Below are positions 1-12,519 of a stretch of 64,000 bases of DNA, piece after piece. The notes beneath the pieces were generated by a model, which was not told the origin of the DNA, did not search any database, and saw nothing but the letters and a program-made list of their open reading frames with translations. Every line of letters begins with the position of its first letter. Position 1 is the stretch's first letter. The position numbers and the translations under genes were made by a program. The stretch comes from Mauremys mutica (lineage: Eukaryota; Chordata; Testudines; Geoemydidae): positions 35,438,003 to 35,502,002 of the forward strand of contig NC_059075.1 of NCBI RefSeq assembly GCF_020497125.1. The letters run 5' to 3'.

Positions 1-480
1 GGGGGAGAGAGAATTTCTGTGACGTGCCTAATAGTCATGCCTTTGGTGACAGAAGTTTTAACAGTTGGGTGCACTGGGCCCATGAAATTGAAACAAGTCA
101 TCCCATTGATTATTAATGAGACTACCTAGCTGAATTTTTGTCGATCATTCAATGTTAGGGCTCCGGTGACACTGTAAAATAAGGCACCCCAGCTACCCTT
201 TTAGAGTTTTCTGCAGAACTCTTCTAACGATTTACAGCCATGTAGTCTGCCTGGTGCTGTATACCTTTCTATAAGCAATGTAAAATATGTTTAGTTAAAC
301 ACAAAAGTGTGAAACATTCCACTGTGGTGTTTCAGTTACCCTTGCTTCCTGTTTCCAACTTTCAGATTTACAGCCCTTTCCTGACAGAGCCATCAAGGTT
401 CTTTTCTCTGCAGAAAACCACATTTTATATATCAGGTTTTCTTTAAGGGTGAGGATTAAAAATATCACACTGAAGTTATG
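1..480. other. unassigned single-copy-like sequence
   Basis: I recognise no gene or repeat family here. The sequence is mixed AT/GC with no long frame on either strand. Confidence 0.4.
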
Positions 481-590
481 CTTAGCTATGACTCTGAGCC
501 TGGCTGTCCTCTCACGCTGCTGTGATACTGGTATAACTCTATTGACTTTACTGGAGTTACAGCTGGTGTCAGTGAGAAAAGAATCATCCC
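481..590. repeat. short dispersed palindromic repeat fragment
   Basis: It carries the words ctattgactttactggagtt and gtgagaaaagaatca. These resemble a short near-palindromic repeat seen elsewhere in the window (12888-12990, 62752-62862), built from a 'caatggagttac' centre and 'gattct...' ends. The family name is not assigned. Confidence 0.45.
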
Positions 591-911
591 TGTAGCACTT
601 CTGATTTTTATGAGCATTCCCACAATGTACTGTGTTGTAGTTTAGCTAAGGGGAGTGGGTGGGGGGAATACATGTGGGAAATTTACTGTAACTGAAGGAC
701 TTATCACTTCCCACTGTGTGATGGGGGTTCCCCTCCCCCAACCTCGCTACAAATACATCACACCGATTGGTCACAGACAGCAACATATGACTGCTGGTTG
801 CTGTTTCACTTTTGGTAAATCAGATGCAGAAGTCTTATGTACTGGTAGTCGGATTTTGATAGTTTTCACTCACCCTTAACTTCACTAGGGCTTTTGATAA
901 ATCGCTTGCAT

Positions 912-1075
912 GTTTCTTTATTATTATTTTTTTAATTATTATTATTATCGTGGTGCCTAGAAACTCTAGTCCTGGACCAGGATCCCATTGTGTTAGGTGC
1001 TGTACAAACACAGAACAAAGAGACCAATCCCTGCCCAAGGAGCTTACAACCTAAGTATAAGACAATAGAAAACAA
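912..1075 (+). repeat. dispersed SINE-like repeat, 'gtgctgtacaaacacag' family
   Basis: An (ATT)n-rich head is followed by a block with gaccaggatcccattgtg, ggtgctgtacaaacacagaa and gagcttacaacctaagtata. The same order of words occurs at 55681-56120, where a hAT element interrupts it, so this is a dispersed family and not unique DNA. I recall it as common in sauropsid genomes but do not assign a name. Confidence 0.6.
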
Positions 1076-1873
1076 ATGGCTAAAGACAAATGGGGAAATA
1101 TAAGGAAAGAATGAGACAATATTGACCAGGAAGTTGTCTCAGCACATCAATAGTAATCGGTGAGCAAACCCAAACTTTGGAGACATCATCCCAGTCTCTG
1201 GATAAGCAAATCATAGATTCCTGGGACAAATCCTCAGTTCCTTACTCAGAAAAAATCTCATCTAATTCAAGATCTTCATTAATGACTGAGCAAGGAATTC
1301 TGGATCTGGGCTCAATAAATCAGAGACAGAAAAGATCCACTGGTGCTTTAGCAAGATTGTTCGGTACAGCGAAATTTCTAATGCTTTGTCCATTGTTGTT
1401 TCCATTGTTCAAAGTGATGGGACTTTCACCACTTCCCTTGGGAGACTGATTGACAGCTTATTGAATGTCACCACTAAGAAGTGTTTTATGATATTTATCC
1501 TAAACTTTCCTTTTCTTAATTTCATCCCACTAATTGTACCATCCCCCATGTATAGTGCCTCTTATTCCCTGGAGTTTATACACCAAATACTTGTAGAGTG
1601 AAAACAGGTTAGAGAGCTTTGGAGTAGTGTAGCTTTCATTCTAACACTCCCTCGCAGGGAGATAATTGGAATAGCAGTGTCATACACTCTTGTCAGTTCA
1701 CTCTGCCTAAGTGTCAATTGATTCTGGCCAAACATTTCCACACACCCAAGAGGAGTAGGTGCTGAGGAGACCTTCAGCTGACAGTGAGTTGAAAGATAAT
1801 AAAACTTTGCACTTATAAAACAAGGCTCCTCTCAAAGCACTTTGCGAACACTAGACCTACTTCTCATTTACAC

Positions 1874-2330
1874 TAAGGGTATGTCTATACCAGGGATTGG
1901 CAAACTCTGGCACGCAGCCCATCAGGCAAAGCCGCTGGTGGGCTGGGACGGTTTGTTTACCTGCAGCGTCCGCAGGTTTGGCTGATTGCAGCTCCCACTG
2001 GCCGTGGTTTGCCGTCCCAGGCCAATGGGGGCTGCGGGAAGCAGCATGGGCAGAGGGATGTGCTGCCCGCCACTTCCTGCAGCTCCCATTGGCCTGGGAT
2101 GGTGAACCACGGCCTGTGGGAGCTGTGATCGGCTAAACCTGCGGACGCTGCAGGTAAACAAACTGGCTCAGCCCACCAGCAGCTTTCCCTGATGGGCTGT
2201 GTGCCAAAGGTTGCAGATCCCTGGTCTACACACTGCAATAAAAGCCGGAGCACCAAATCTCAGAGCCTGCATCAATTGACTTGGGCTTGTAGGGATCCAG
2301 GACTTGTAGGGAGCGGGGATCCAGCACCTC
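1874..2330. mobile_element. TIR-type element, host of the hAT insertion
   Basis: It begins with ctaagggtatgtctatac, the '(T)AAGGGTATGTCTACACT' type of terminus that recurs in this window (8553, 29385, 58966). It resumes after the hAT insertion at 2224 as gtctacacactgcaataaaa. The right boundary is not clear; 2330 is a guess. Confidence 0.45.
1891..2223. mobile_element. nonautonomous hAT-like element, near-complete palindrome
   Basis: The left end cagggattggcaaact matches the reverse complement of the right end (ttgcagatccctg), and most of the 333 bp folds on itself. For example, the block around 1920-1975 (cccatcaggcaaagc, gtttgtttacctgcagcgtcc) is mirrored at 2130-2195. The flanks gtctatac (1883-1890) and gtctacac (2224-2231) form an 8-bp target duplication with one mismatch, as expected for hAT elements. 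Frames on both strands are a by-product of the GC-rich palindrome. A truncated relative lies at 15868-16029. Confidence 0.8.
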
Positions 2331-3462
2331 CAGGGAAATCCCAAAGTTGGTGCTTCTGGAGCTTCCAACCTCAGTGGGGCTCAGGGATTTACAGAGTGTC
2401 CCAGCGTGCAGGAGGAGCACACCCATAGCAGTATCCTTCAGGATGATGCAAGCAAGCACTCCTTTCCACAGCTGGTGTGCTCCATGTGTTAATGCAAAGT
2501 GGGTTGGGCCATGGGCCTACTCCTTGTCCATTTAAGGTAGTTAGCAGTTACCAAGGCACAAGCTAAAAACAGCCTCTGTGTTCTGGAGAGGACAGGTACA
2601 GCAATTGTGCCTGGCACCTCTACTGGGGAATGGTGCAAGGCTGGGGAAAAGAAACACTGCATTATCCACCTCTGTTGCACACCCATGCAAGGACCAGCCA
2701 AATCTTAGCTTTCACAATACTCTCTTGAGATATATATTCTAAACCACATTCCATAGCAATGAGTAATGGGGATGTATGTGCTGAGGAATTTGCTTTGCAA
2801 AAAAATAAAAAAAATTAAAAAAAAGCTTTCTACAGCTCATTGAGGACCTGATAAAACTCAAAAGTGTAATCTAATTGGATGTCAATTTCTTTTTAATCAA
2901 AGAATCATTTTTTTCTTCATCCAAATATATGGTTCAAATGAATTTGGAAAGGCCATTTATAATTATCTTCAAATATGATTCACATGAACAGGCTCTGTTT
3001 GAAGTCACTGAGTCTCAGCAATATTCTAAAGAAGAGTTTGAAAGAAAATAGCAAAAATACTCATCACTCCAAAAATATGTATCTCATGTTATTGCTATTA
3101 GAGGACCAAAATGTCCTCGATTTCAGGTGTGGAGGGGACGAAAGGGGAACAAGCACCAACCTTGAGGGACTAGTAAGAATATAAGATGATGAAAGAAGTC
3201 TAAGTGGCATCATCATGCCGTCCCTTTACTGAATCTGTGAAAGTCTATCTGTGAAACATCAAATGTCCCCATGGGTTCTGGTGAAAGTTACCAGGTGGGG
3301 AGGAGGAGGGCTCGAAACAATTACTACAGTGCTGGACACTATATAAAACCTTAAAATAGAGAGATAAATTGATAGCTTCTCCCACAGCAACTCATGGGGA
3401 AATACCAGGAGGAGGTAAAGTTGATTCTGGGCATTTACCCTGGAAATGTTTACTATAGAAGG
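2331..3462. other. unassigned sequence
   Basis: No family recognised. It includes an A-rich tract near 2799-2824 and no plausible coding exon. Confidence 0.35.
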
Positions 3463-3474
3463 GGTTGAAGACAT

Positions 3475-3740
3475 GGACAGCTCTATGTTTTTTGCCGCCC
3501 CAGGCACGGCAGTCTGGGAGCATTCGGCGGTGTTTCTGCGGGAGGTCTGCCGGTCACGCGGATTCGGTGGCAGTTCTGCGGATGATCTGCTGGTCCTGCG
3601 CCTTCGGCATACCCGCCACCGAATTGCTGCTGAAGCCGCGGGACCGGCGGACCTCCCACAGAACCGCCACGGAAGGCTCCCTGACTGCCGCCCTCATGAC
3701 GACTGGCACACTTGCTGCGCTGGTGCCTGGAGCCACCCCT
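3475..3740. mobile_element. GC-rich nonautonomous element (probably hAT-type)
   Basis: A sharply bounded GC-rich block starts near gctctatgttttttgccgcc and ends tgcctggagccacccct. It has internal inverted repeats (ggaggtctgccggtc against gaccggcggacctcc). The 12-bp word ggttgaagacat flanks it on both sides (3463-3474 and 3741-3752), a clear target duplication although longer than the 8 bp usual for hAT. The terminus resembles the element at 49473-49658. The frames within (3446-3871 on plus, 3483-3752 on minus) are not genes. Confidence 0.65.
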
Positions 3741-3752
3741 GGTTGAAGACAT

Positions 3753-6700
3753 TCAGAACTTCACAGGAAACACTGAGCACCTGTACTAGACTGTCCTGGT
3801 CTACCTTGTCAATATCTTTTTGGGAGCTGAGAGCTTCCCCATGTTTAGGTGGAAAGGCAAAGATTGCATAGGCCCTATATTCAGATTAACTTACACTCAT
3901 TACAGGCACCAATATACTTCTATGATGGGCATTAAACAAATACAGATATCAGTGAGATAAGTAGATTAGACAATTAAAATAAAATTAAACAATGTAAAAG
4001 TTAAAGCTGATCAAAGAAAAGGAATTTCATAGAATTTCATAGAATTTGATTTATTTTTTTTACCAGCTCTCCTAAGGTCAATGAGTGCCCCATTATTATT
4101 ATTATCTGTGATGGTTTACTTTACCCCCAAAGTTTGCCATGTTGTGGCTTATTCAGCTTTCCTCACCCACAATCACCAGCTAGAGCTTATTTTTCTATTC
4201 ACAATAACTCCACTGCATCCTGGATGCATATTTTTCCTGCTTTCCTGGTCTCTAGCAGTGACATGAATTCCACAGCCCTTATTTTTCTTTTATAGAGATA
4301 CCACCAAATTATTGTTATAATTTTATGGTGTAAATCAACCTTGCTCTCACCATAGAAATGGAGCTACTTTGAATTACATCAGCTGATTACCTAACTAATA
4401 TCTCAAAAGAAAGAAAGATAGTGTATAACATATCAGGATTCATCTCACCTGAAAATAATATAAGAAGCTGTGTTAGTACCCTTGGATTTATTAAATTAGG
4501 ATCCTCTCCATTAGTATTAACCTGGTTTATGTCACTATCACCATCTTTAATTCAAGGAACCCTGACAAGCTGTAAAAATACAGAGACACATCCTGAAAGT
4601 GGGCAGACTGAAGGGTGACTAAAGAAGAGGTCAGACGCACTGCTGTTTGCTTAGGAACAGATATCCTCCTGTAACTGCTATGGAGAGGAAATGATGACCG
4701 TGCAAGGTCAAAACCAGCTCAGTTTGTACCAGGCAGCTGGGAGATCATAGGTTAAACATGTGCTATCTTGTGCTATGCTGCATGCTAGAACAACACAGAG
4801 CATCATGGGACTGATGAATAGCTGTGATTAGTCAAACTGGTCCTGCTTCAGTACAGATTACGTCTGGTCTGTCTGAGTTTACTCAGTGTTTGAGATAAGG
4901 AAAGATTATGAACCTTTCAACAAACCCTGGAGAAACCAGACACCTGGACTACAAACACATGACATTAGCAGTAGTGGTCAATAATTTAGGTGCTTATCTT
5001 GCTCCCATGAAATTCAATGGATATTTTAACATTGATTTCCATGGGATCAGGTTTGGACAATTGGTTTCTAAGTACATTTTTAATCAGTGTGTATAAAAAA
5101 TACTGAACTAAATTGTGTTTGCGATATTCTATGCCCCTCCCCCATATGCACTCACCCTATTAGCCTCAACTACACAGCCCCCTCACTTTCCCATGTGCTA
5201 GAAATCCCTTCAATCAGCAGCACCACACCCAGCCACTCAGAACATAGCTCAAAGGATTGTGGGATATGTTGTGTCACAGGATGACTTGTTTGAGTCTCAC
5301 AGACGGAAACAAGCATTGAGAAATACTGTGGTTTGTTTTTAAGTAACTCCTCCCCTTTTCCCTCCCCCCACAACAACTGTGACAATGGGACAGTCCTTTG
5401 GATTTTCCATTAATGAGGGTTAAAAAGATGTTAGAATGAGCATTGAATCTAGTTATCTGATCAGTTGCACAGTTGCCGCAGATTATAACAAGAAATTAAC
5501 TCTTTGATTTTCTGGTAGGGAAAAAGTCAGCACTTCATTCTAAACACTGTGTTATAGTAAACACCTACCCAAATTTCATATCCATTAGTTATTGACATTG
5601 ATTTAGGTTGTGACTTGAGCTATTGAGTGAAAAATTTGTTTTGCCAATGAGATGATTACTTCACACTCAGTTTCCTTTCCTGAAAAGACAGCAACAATCA
5701 CAGAAACTTAGAGCAAACTGAAAGTTCATGAATGTTTGTGATGCTTGAACTAGTGCCAGGCAAAGTTTTGGAGTGTGAAGTTCTGTGAACCTATTGTTTT
5801 GGATTTGCAAAACTGGTTAGAGTTTTCAGACTTTTTTGTCTTTTAATTAAGCTTTTTATTATTTTTTTTTAAATGTGATTTGGTGTTGAAGAACAAAAAT
5901 GAACTTTATTTTATTTACACAAACAATATTTTACACAGCTCTGGAAGTTGTAAAGGGACCTTAAAATGGGAATACATTTGTTTTTCAATACTGAATCACA
6001 TTTAAAAAAATAAAGTTTAAACACAAGAAAAAAGGTTGTTGTGTTTTTTTGGGGGGTATGTGTGTATTTTTTAGATAATGGGAAGAGTGTGGTATATATT
6101 AAAGAAATGAGAACTACACCCAACGTGTTTAGATGGGTTTGTGCATTAATATGTTTCCACACATTTTGAAACTTAACATGTACAAGTAGTAAATTCTTTC
6201 ACCTATGCATGCAGGTGATAATATATACACAATGTGTTGTACATGTGTGCATAAACACAATTGTGCATGCAGAAGTGTAAGCAGCTTTTTGGAGAAAAAA
6301 AACAAGCAAAGCAAACAAACAAACAAAAATCCATAAGATCATTGTGGAAAAAAACAATTTTTTTTGTATGTTTTCACAGGCAGTCATCCTTTATGTGCAA
6401 TTTTACTAAACATTGAGGAGCTATACACTGTTTATAATGATCCCATCCCACTGAAATTTTTTTGAAAGTTTGTTGGAAAAATTTCCACAATTAGGAATAA
6501 TTTTCTGTAGAAAAAATCAAATAAAGAAAATGAATAGTAAATGGAAAATCAGTGTGTGCTAATACTGTAATTGTTTTAGGATGAACATTCCATAGATGAC
6601 ATTCCACCATTTAGTGGTGGAAGTTCAAACTGCAAGAAGAGAGGCATAGCTTGTTTCAGATTTAACTTTCTTTTTGTTTTAATACTGCTGGCAAAACATG

Positions 6701-8545
6701 AAATAAGAAGTCAGACTAAACAAAAATTAGGAATTTTAAATGGAAAAAATATTTTACTGGACAGGTAAATCTCATTTGTCATAGCTTCAAAGGAGAGAGG
6801 ATTATTTCAAATTTGTTAAATCACTAGCAACCAATGTCATATTTGTTTTATTTTATTTGTGAAGGCAAGCTGAAGCAAGCATTTTTCCTAGTAGTGCTCT
6901 CTGTAAACAAATTCCCATGTCTTTTCCACCAGAGATATTAAGATCTGAAGAATCAACTTGAAATGCCTGATGAAGAAATGGTATATTTCTAATTCTCTCT
7001 TTCATCTCCCCTTCCCTCTTTTAATTGCCCTGGCACTGAAGCAGTGTCTAGTCTGAATTCTGTGTGGAGATGCAGAGTGAAATTCCTTCAAAAACTAAGA
7101 AATAGAACTGCTCAGAGAAATTTCAGTGGAGTGTTGGAGTTTGTGGTTCTATTAAAATGCTTTGCAAAGTCAGGTTGATTTCACCAGTATTTTTGTTTCA
7201 GACGAAAACCATCCCATTTTGACATCTTCAGAACAAACATTCAGATTTTTCATTTTGAAACAACTTTTCATTTTGAATGTTTTTAACTTTTTTAATATAT
7301 ATATATGAATGCTTAGAATTAATGTAGTGAAACTCATCTTAAGCATCCACTCAAAAGATCAACAAAATCAGTTGGTTAAGGGAGGTGGAGCAAATTTTTT
7401 TCTCGGTAGTTCAGATTCTAATTAACGGTAAAGATCACGTACATTACATTCCTTTGAGGCCCATTTACACTGCCAGAGTGTCACAAAGGGGCCTTCGTAT
7501 AAATATGACTCTGGCCAAGTTTGAGGATGCTTTGGGATGGACGCTTAAGACAAGAGTCTTGCCTAATAAAGTCATTCTCATGTTCAGATCTCACAGTATG
7601 AATTTTTTTAATGGAAATTAGTTAGTGAATTTTAATTACTGAACAAATTTGAACATGTAAAGCCCTATTGGCTTGCTTTTCAAAGGTTCTGTGCACCTAC
7701 AGTTCCCATTGTCTTCAAGTGCTATATACAGTTGTCAGTGCTAAGTGCTCATTAATTATTATTATTATCATCATCATCAGATTATTGCATTAGTCAGTCA
7801 CATTGGTTTTTTCTATATACACTTTCTTCCTTCCAGGAATAAGCATACATTTCATGGACTCCTGTATCTCACTGTTTTGACTGAGGAATATTACTGTATA
7901 TTCCTTACAACACACTGAAGCATTTGCAAAGTTTCCCATCTATCTAATTTCCATCATATGAATAAAACTCTCAGGATTAGGGCTCGAAATACATGTACTT
8001 CTTCTAGGCCAGTTGAATAATGAAAACACTCTTAATTATTTCCAGCCTCTATAGTGGTGTACAGTGTAATTAACTATGATGTGCATTTCACAGCCAATTA
8101 GAGACTATTGTAGCACCAAACTAATTGGACACAATAGCACCTCTGAAGGGCAATAAAACAAGTTTATCACCTCTTGTGGTTGGCACAAGTGTATCGCGAG
8201 TACAGCGTGTAGAATAAGATCAGGAAAGTTGTGAAGATGTTCTTGACAAGATTAATTCTTCACTATTCCAGTCACTTCAGGATCAAATATGTCTTTGTCA
8301 TATTCCATTCATTGTTTCTAAATCATATCTGCCTACAAGCTTATTTTATAGGCCTCATCTCTGTCTACCCCAATTTCCCTCCATTAATTAAGTACCAGCC
8401 TCAACTGTGTACCTGACTGCATTGTCACCATTGTGGTGGTGTCCATGCTCAAGATTTTATAACAAGTCTCATGATAATAGGTGATTTCCTTAAAGCTCCC
8501 CTGCCTGGATTCATGTGACTATGTGAGAATTTCAACTTTCATTTT
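3753..8545. other. AT-rich unassigned sequence
   Basis: About 4.8 kb without a recognisable gene or intact element. It contains a duplicated catagaattt word near 4028-4047 (like CR1/SINE tails), T-rich fragments near 6440-6530 and 7190-7290, and a short (ATT)n(ATC)n run at 7752-7781. Frames are short and show no familiar domain. Confidence 0.4.
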
Positions 8546-8552
8546 AGATAAA

Positions 8553-8821
8553 GGGTATGTCTTCACTACCAACATTAAAGCACTGCCATGGCTGTGCTTT
8601 AACGTGGCTGTGTAGTCGCGGCACCAGTGATGGGAGAGAGACCAGCACTATAAAAAAACCCATCTCCACGAGGGGAGTAGCTACCAGCGCTGGGAGTGTG
8701 GCTGGTGCACTGTCTCCACTGGTGCTTTACAGCGCTGAACCTTGCAGCACTCAGGGTGGTGTTTTTAACACCCCTGAGTGAGAAAGTTGCAGCGCTGTAA
8801 ATTGGCTGTGTAGACAAGGCC
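8553..8821. mobile_element. nonautonomous TIR element ('gggtatgtctwcact' type)
   Basis: It starts gggtatgtcttcactacc and ends ggctgtgtagacaaggcc, which are imperfect inverted termini. The interior is rich in agcgctg words and includes a small mirror, gtgtttttaacacccctgag. A-rich tri- or tetranucleotides flank both ends, so a 3-bp TAA/AAA-type duplication is likely. Related by its words to 9311-10067 and 42319-43160. Superfamily is probably PIF/Harbinger, by inference. Confidence 0.6.
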
Positions 8822-9252
8822 AAAGTATATTTCTGGCCCTCATGGTTGCAGAGAAAAGCATGAAAGTGGGACCCCAGTGTATTTTTAAAAGCTCTATGGC
8901 TGGAAATCAAATCAAAAGAATACAATACATATATTATTCTTTTCATTTGACTTCCATTTATTGACACCCCTAAAGTGTGTGTGTTTGTGCATAATTATAA
9001 TATACATTTCATACTTTTAAACCAACCCATGATTTTGCAAGGAGGGGAACTGACTCATGATTTTTGAACATTTGAGGTTGGTAATATTGCCATTATTAGT
9101 ACCACAGTTTCCTCCTCTGAAGATTCTACCATCTGGAGAAACCTCCCTGGACTTCTCCCCATTATTAACCCTCCAGCTTTTATTCAAATCTTAAGTGAAA
9201 AACAAATCTTTCCTACCTTGTTTCTACCATTAAATTACTCCTTCCCTTTTTT

Positions 9253-9310
9253 AGTGAGACAAGGTGGGTGAGGCAATATCTTTTACTAGACCAACTTCTG
9301 CTGGTTAAAG
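9253..9310. mobile_element. Penelope-like element fragment, left piece
   Basis: The words gtgaggcaatatctttta and gaccaacttctgctgg match the arm of the hairpin at 54573-54793. It is cut at ggttaaag by an inserted composite and continues at 10076 with gagacaagctttcgagctac. Confidence 0.65.
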
Positions 9311-10067
9311 TCTATGGGCTTGTCTACATATACAGTGTTCTGTGGCGTTTTAGTGAAGATGCTACCATAGGTGCTGAAACTCTGAGTGCTCCAGGGCTGG
9401 AGCATCCATGGAAAAAACTCACCGGCAATCTCCCGATCAGCTGCTCCCTCCCGCCCATTGGTAGCCCCACCAATCAGCTCCTCCCCGTCCCTCCCAGCAC
9501 TTCCCACCCACCATTGATCAGCTGTTTGGCAGCAGGCAGGAGGCGCTGGGCCAGGGAGAGGGAGTAGCGAGGGCTGAGCACACTCAGGGGAGGGGTCAGG
9601 AAGGGGCGTGAGGTCTTGGGGAGAGGGGTGGAGTGAGGGTGGGGTCTCGGGCATGCCTATGGGCGTTATTACTCCAGTGGGAGAGCTTCTCCAACCAGCA
9701 TAGTTGATCCATCTGCCCAAGAGCCGGTAGCTATGTTGACAGGAGAAGCTCCCCCATTGACACAGCGCTGTCTATGCGGGGGGTTAAGTCGGTATAACTA
9801 CGTCCCTCAGGGGTGTGAAAAATCCACACCCCTGAGTGACATAGTTATATCGATCTAAGTTTGCATTGTAGACCTGGCCTCAGTCTACACTCAGAATACT
9901 ACAGAACTGTAGCACTTTGGTGTAGGTAGTGCCTACACTGACCGGAGGGGTTCTCTTATCCGTGTAAGTAATCCACCTCCCCAAGAGGCAGCAGCTAGGT
10001 CAAAAGAAGAATTTTTCACGCCTCTGAGAGATGTAGCTATACTAATGTAGATTTCTAGTGTAAATCA
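9311..10067. mobile_element. composite of two TIR elements inserted into a Penelope-like fragment
   Basis: The unit is flanked by ggttaaag (9303-9310) and ggctaaag (10068-10075). It opens with ggcttgtctacatatacag. An inner boundary near 9881 (gtagacctggcctcag) is followed by a second unit starting gtctacactcagaatac and ending tagtgtaaatcagg. It contains the subterminal block ggggtgtgaaaaatccacac, shared with 12585-12772. The GC-rich interior gives spurious frames (9268-9567 plus, 9286-9720 minus). Confidence 0.6.
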
Positions 10068-10075
10068 GGCTAAAG

Positions 10076-10347
10076 AGACAAGCTTTCGAGCTACACAGAG
10101 CTCCTCTTCAAGACTGTTAATCAGATTGTCCCAGCTAACTTACAAAGTGGAACAGATTGTTAAGCATAAGGAGTTAACCCATATTGCAAGAGACCATTCA
10201 AGAAGAAATGTACAATTAACACCTCTCTAGTCATAGGATAGAGGGTTAGTGAGTTACATATTGTTGTAATGAGACATAAAATCAGCATTGCTATTAAGTC
10301 CATGATTTTTAGTGTCTAGCAATGTTATGAATTTAAGCTTTCATCAC
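10076..10347. mobile_element. Penelope-like element fragment, right piece
   Basis: It continues the fragment at 9253-9310: gagacaagctttcgagctac, then cagagctcctcttcaagact, then aagtggaacagattgtt and ccatgatttttagtgtctag. No coding remnant is visible. It is single-orientation, unlike the hairpin copies elsewhere. Confidence 0.6.
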
Positions 10348-10631
10348 TATCGAACAGTACAAACAATTATTAGCCAGGCACTAAAGATGACATACCCAGT
10401 CAGCTGGAATCTCTGCCACTTTATCTGAGGCATGTGGTTTGTTGGCAGCAATTCTATGACATGAAGTAAGTGAAAGGGGATCTTCTTACTGAATGAGCAC
10501 CCTTTGACGGGGAGGCTATGTCCAGATTTTGGGACAGGTGCACATTGAAGGAGAAACAAAATGGTTTCACATGATACAGTTTCAGTCTGCTAGGTAATAA
10601 AATCTATGGACAGCAAGAGAAAGTTTGTACT

Positions 10632-11134
10632 AGGGCTGGTCAAATTTTTTCCATTGAAAATTAGTTTTGATGGGAAACTGAGTTTTTAATAAAATGCTTT
10701 TTTCCCCTTTCCACTGCAAATTTCATTTTTGTATTGAAAGATTTCAGCCAAAAACAAACAAAAAAATATTTTGACCAAAAATGTGAGCTGTAATGTATCC
10801 TAATACTTGTAGTTTGCTCCTCGTGTCCTTACTCTTCTCTAAGAACCAGGATCTCGAGCTGGACTACATCTCCCATAATGCACCATGAACAGGGACAGGT
10901 TGTTGCATACTTCCCTCACCAAATGGAGAGACTAGGATGTATTATGGGAGATGTAGGCCAGTTGGAGCTCTTAGCTCATAGAAGAGAATGGGCATGCAAG
11001 GAACAAACTTCACCTCCCATGAGGCACACATATCATTTTTGGACAAAATATTTCCGTTTTCAAAATATCTGTGGAAAATGTAGAGAAAAATGCAAATTTC
11101 CATGAGGGGTGGGGGTAAAACTGGACCAGCTCTA
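10632..11134. mobile_element. nonautonomous TIR element ('tagrgctggtc' termini)
   Basis: The left end tagggctggtcaaa and right end ggaccagctcta are inverted relative to each other. Inside sits a second inverted pair, actacatctcccataatgca (about 10863-10882), against tgtattatgggagatgtag (about 10937-10955). Similar termini occur at 30894-31222 and 38945-39223, so this is a dispersed family. Confidence 0.55.
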
Positions 11135-11573
11135 TTGGTTACAAGACAATGTGGGCCTCCAAAATGAACTTCAAACACTAAACCAAAAGAGAAATATTAT
11201 AGGTGTAGTTAAGGTATAATGGTGATGTGTGGGGATCCAATATACCAGAACAGCTTGCTGGCACTATAAAGATTCATTGTAGCTTATATAATACATCTCA
11301 CCCTTTTTAAAAAAAAATACCATTGTAGCTGTGTCTGTGATTGGAGATATGTGATGTACTACAATGCTATTGCTTGCTTTGGTCTTGTAAGAGTGCAAGA
11401 CAATTAGATGTGCAAAGCATATTGAAACTAAAATGCTGAAAAAGTTCTTCTTTTAGACCTTAACAGTGATAATGTCCTGTTAATTTTAAGGGAAAACGTG
11501 AGATACGTTCTCAAAACCACCTCTATAACTTCGAGGGGTGATCTCATACAATATCACCTGTAGCAGTGAAGTC
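11135..11573. other. unassigned sequence
   Basis: No gene or repeat recognised; short frames only. Confidence 0.35.
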
Positions 11574-11585
11574 ACTGGGAGATTA

Positions 11586-11756
11586 GAATCCTGTGGCACC
11601 TTATAGACTAACAGACGTTTTGCAGCATGAGCTTTCGTGGGTGAATACCCACTTCTTCACGAAAGCTCATGCTGCAAAACGTCTGTTAGTCTATAAGGTG
11701 CCACAGGATTCTTTGCTGCTTTTACAGAACCAGACTAACACGGCTACCCCTCTGAT
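11586..11756 (+). mobile_element. Penelope-like hairpin insertion with perfect target duplication
   Basis: A 54-bp arm (11586-11639) is repeated exactly in inverted orientation at 11658-11711, with an 18-nt loop. A 45-nt unique tail follows, including cagactaacacggctaccc. The 12-bp word actgggagatta flanks the unit (11574-11585 and 11757-11768). The arm words ttatagactaacagacg and gagctttcgtggg are shared with 47907-48099 and, more diverged, with the coding Penelope-like copy at 28297-30174. Identical arms indicate a fairly recent or homogenised insertion. Confidence 0.85.
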
Positions 11757-11768
11757 ACTGGGAGATTA

Positions 11769-12510
11769 AATTACCAGTGGCTTTATCTGGATTAGGATTT
11801 TTTGGACCTTTATTTCTAAATGAGTGCAGGTCTATTGGTGGTAGTAGCAATGAAACTGGTAGTGTAGAGACAACTCAGATGTGTCTTGACTACAGTAAAG
11901 CCGTACCCAGTGGGAATTAATTGTTCAAAAAAATAGGGTAGAAAAAAAAAACATTATGAGTGCAATTGTTCAGTATAAATGAAGAAAGGTTGGAAACATC
12001 ACACAACACTTTCCCCCTATAGCCCAGTAGTTCATCTGCACTTGTGTAGATTAAATATGAAATGTTATGACATTTTGGGACTTGTTCTTTAAAATGGCTC
12101 ATTGCTCACAAAAGAAGAGCCTGTTAATTCTTTTAAACTTTGATACAGAGCTGTTTAAATAAACTAAGCTTTACGGAGATGACCTGCAGGGAAACATTTG
12201 CACTTGAGCTTTCTTCCTCAAAGGGAGAAGTCTGAATTTTGCTTTTAATGTCATATGGACGGGCACGGGCTGTATTTCTTCAGCAAAGAAAAGATATAGA
12301 GGCCTTGAAACATAACTATAGGAAAAGACAGACAGGACTGAGATTTCTCAATTGCCTCCTGTGACTCCTGAAATCATAGGACATTGACTGTGTAGTTAGC
12401 AAATTGGATGCTGAATTTAATGCTAATGATTGAGTCCCACTTAGTGCTCTAGAAAAAGGTGACAGTTTCAGGATCTCTGCTTTGTGCCCCAGGAGAAAAT
12501 TACTTTCTGA
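11769..12510. other. unassigned sequence
   Basis: No recognised family or coding potential. Confidence 0.35.
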
Positions 12511-12519
12511 CCCTTGATT

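Noticed and set aside
3446..3871. 141-codon plus frame and overlapping minus frames
   Set aside because: They coincide with the GC-rich element at 3475-3740 flanked by a target duplication.
9286..9720. 144-codon minus frame
   Set aside because: Inside the TIR composite at 9311-10067; proline-rich low-complexity product.
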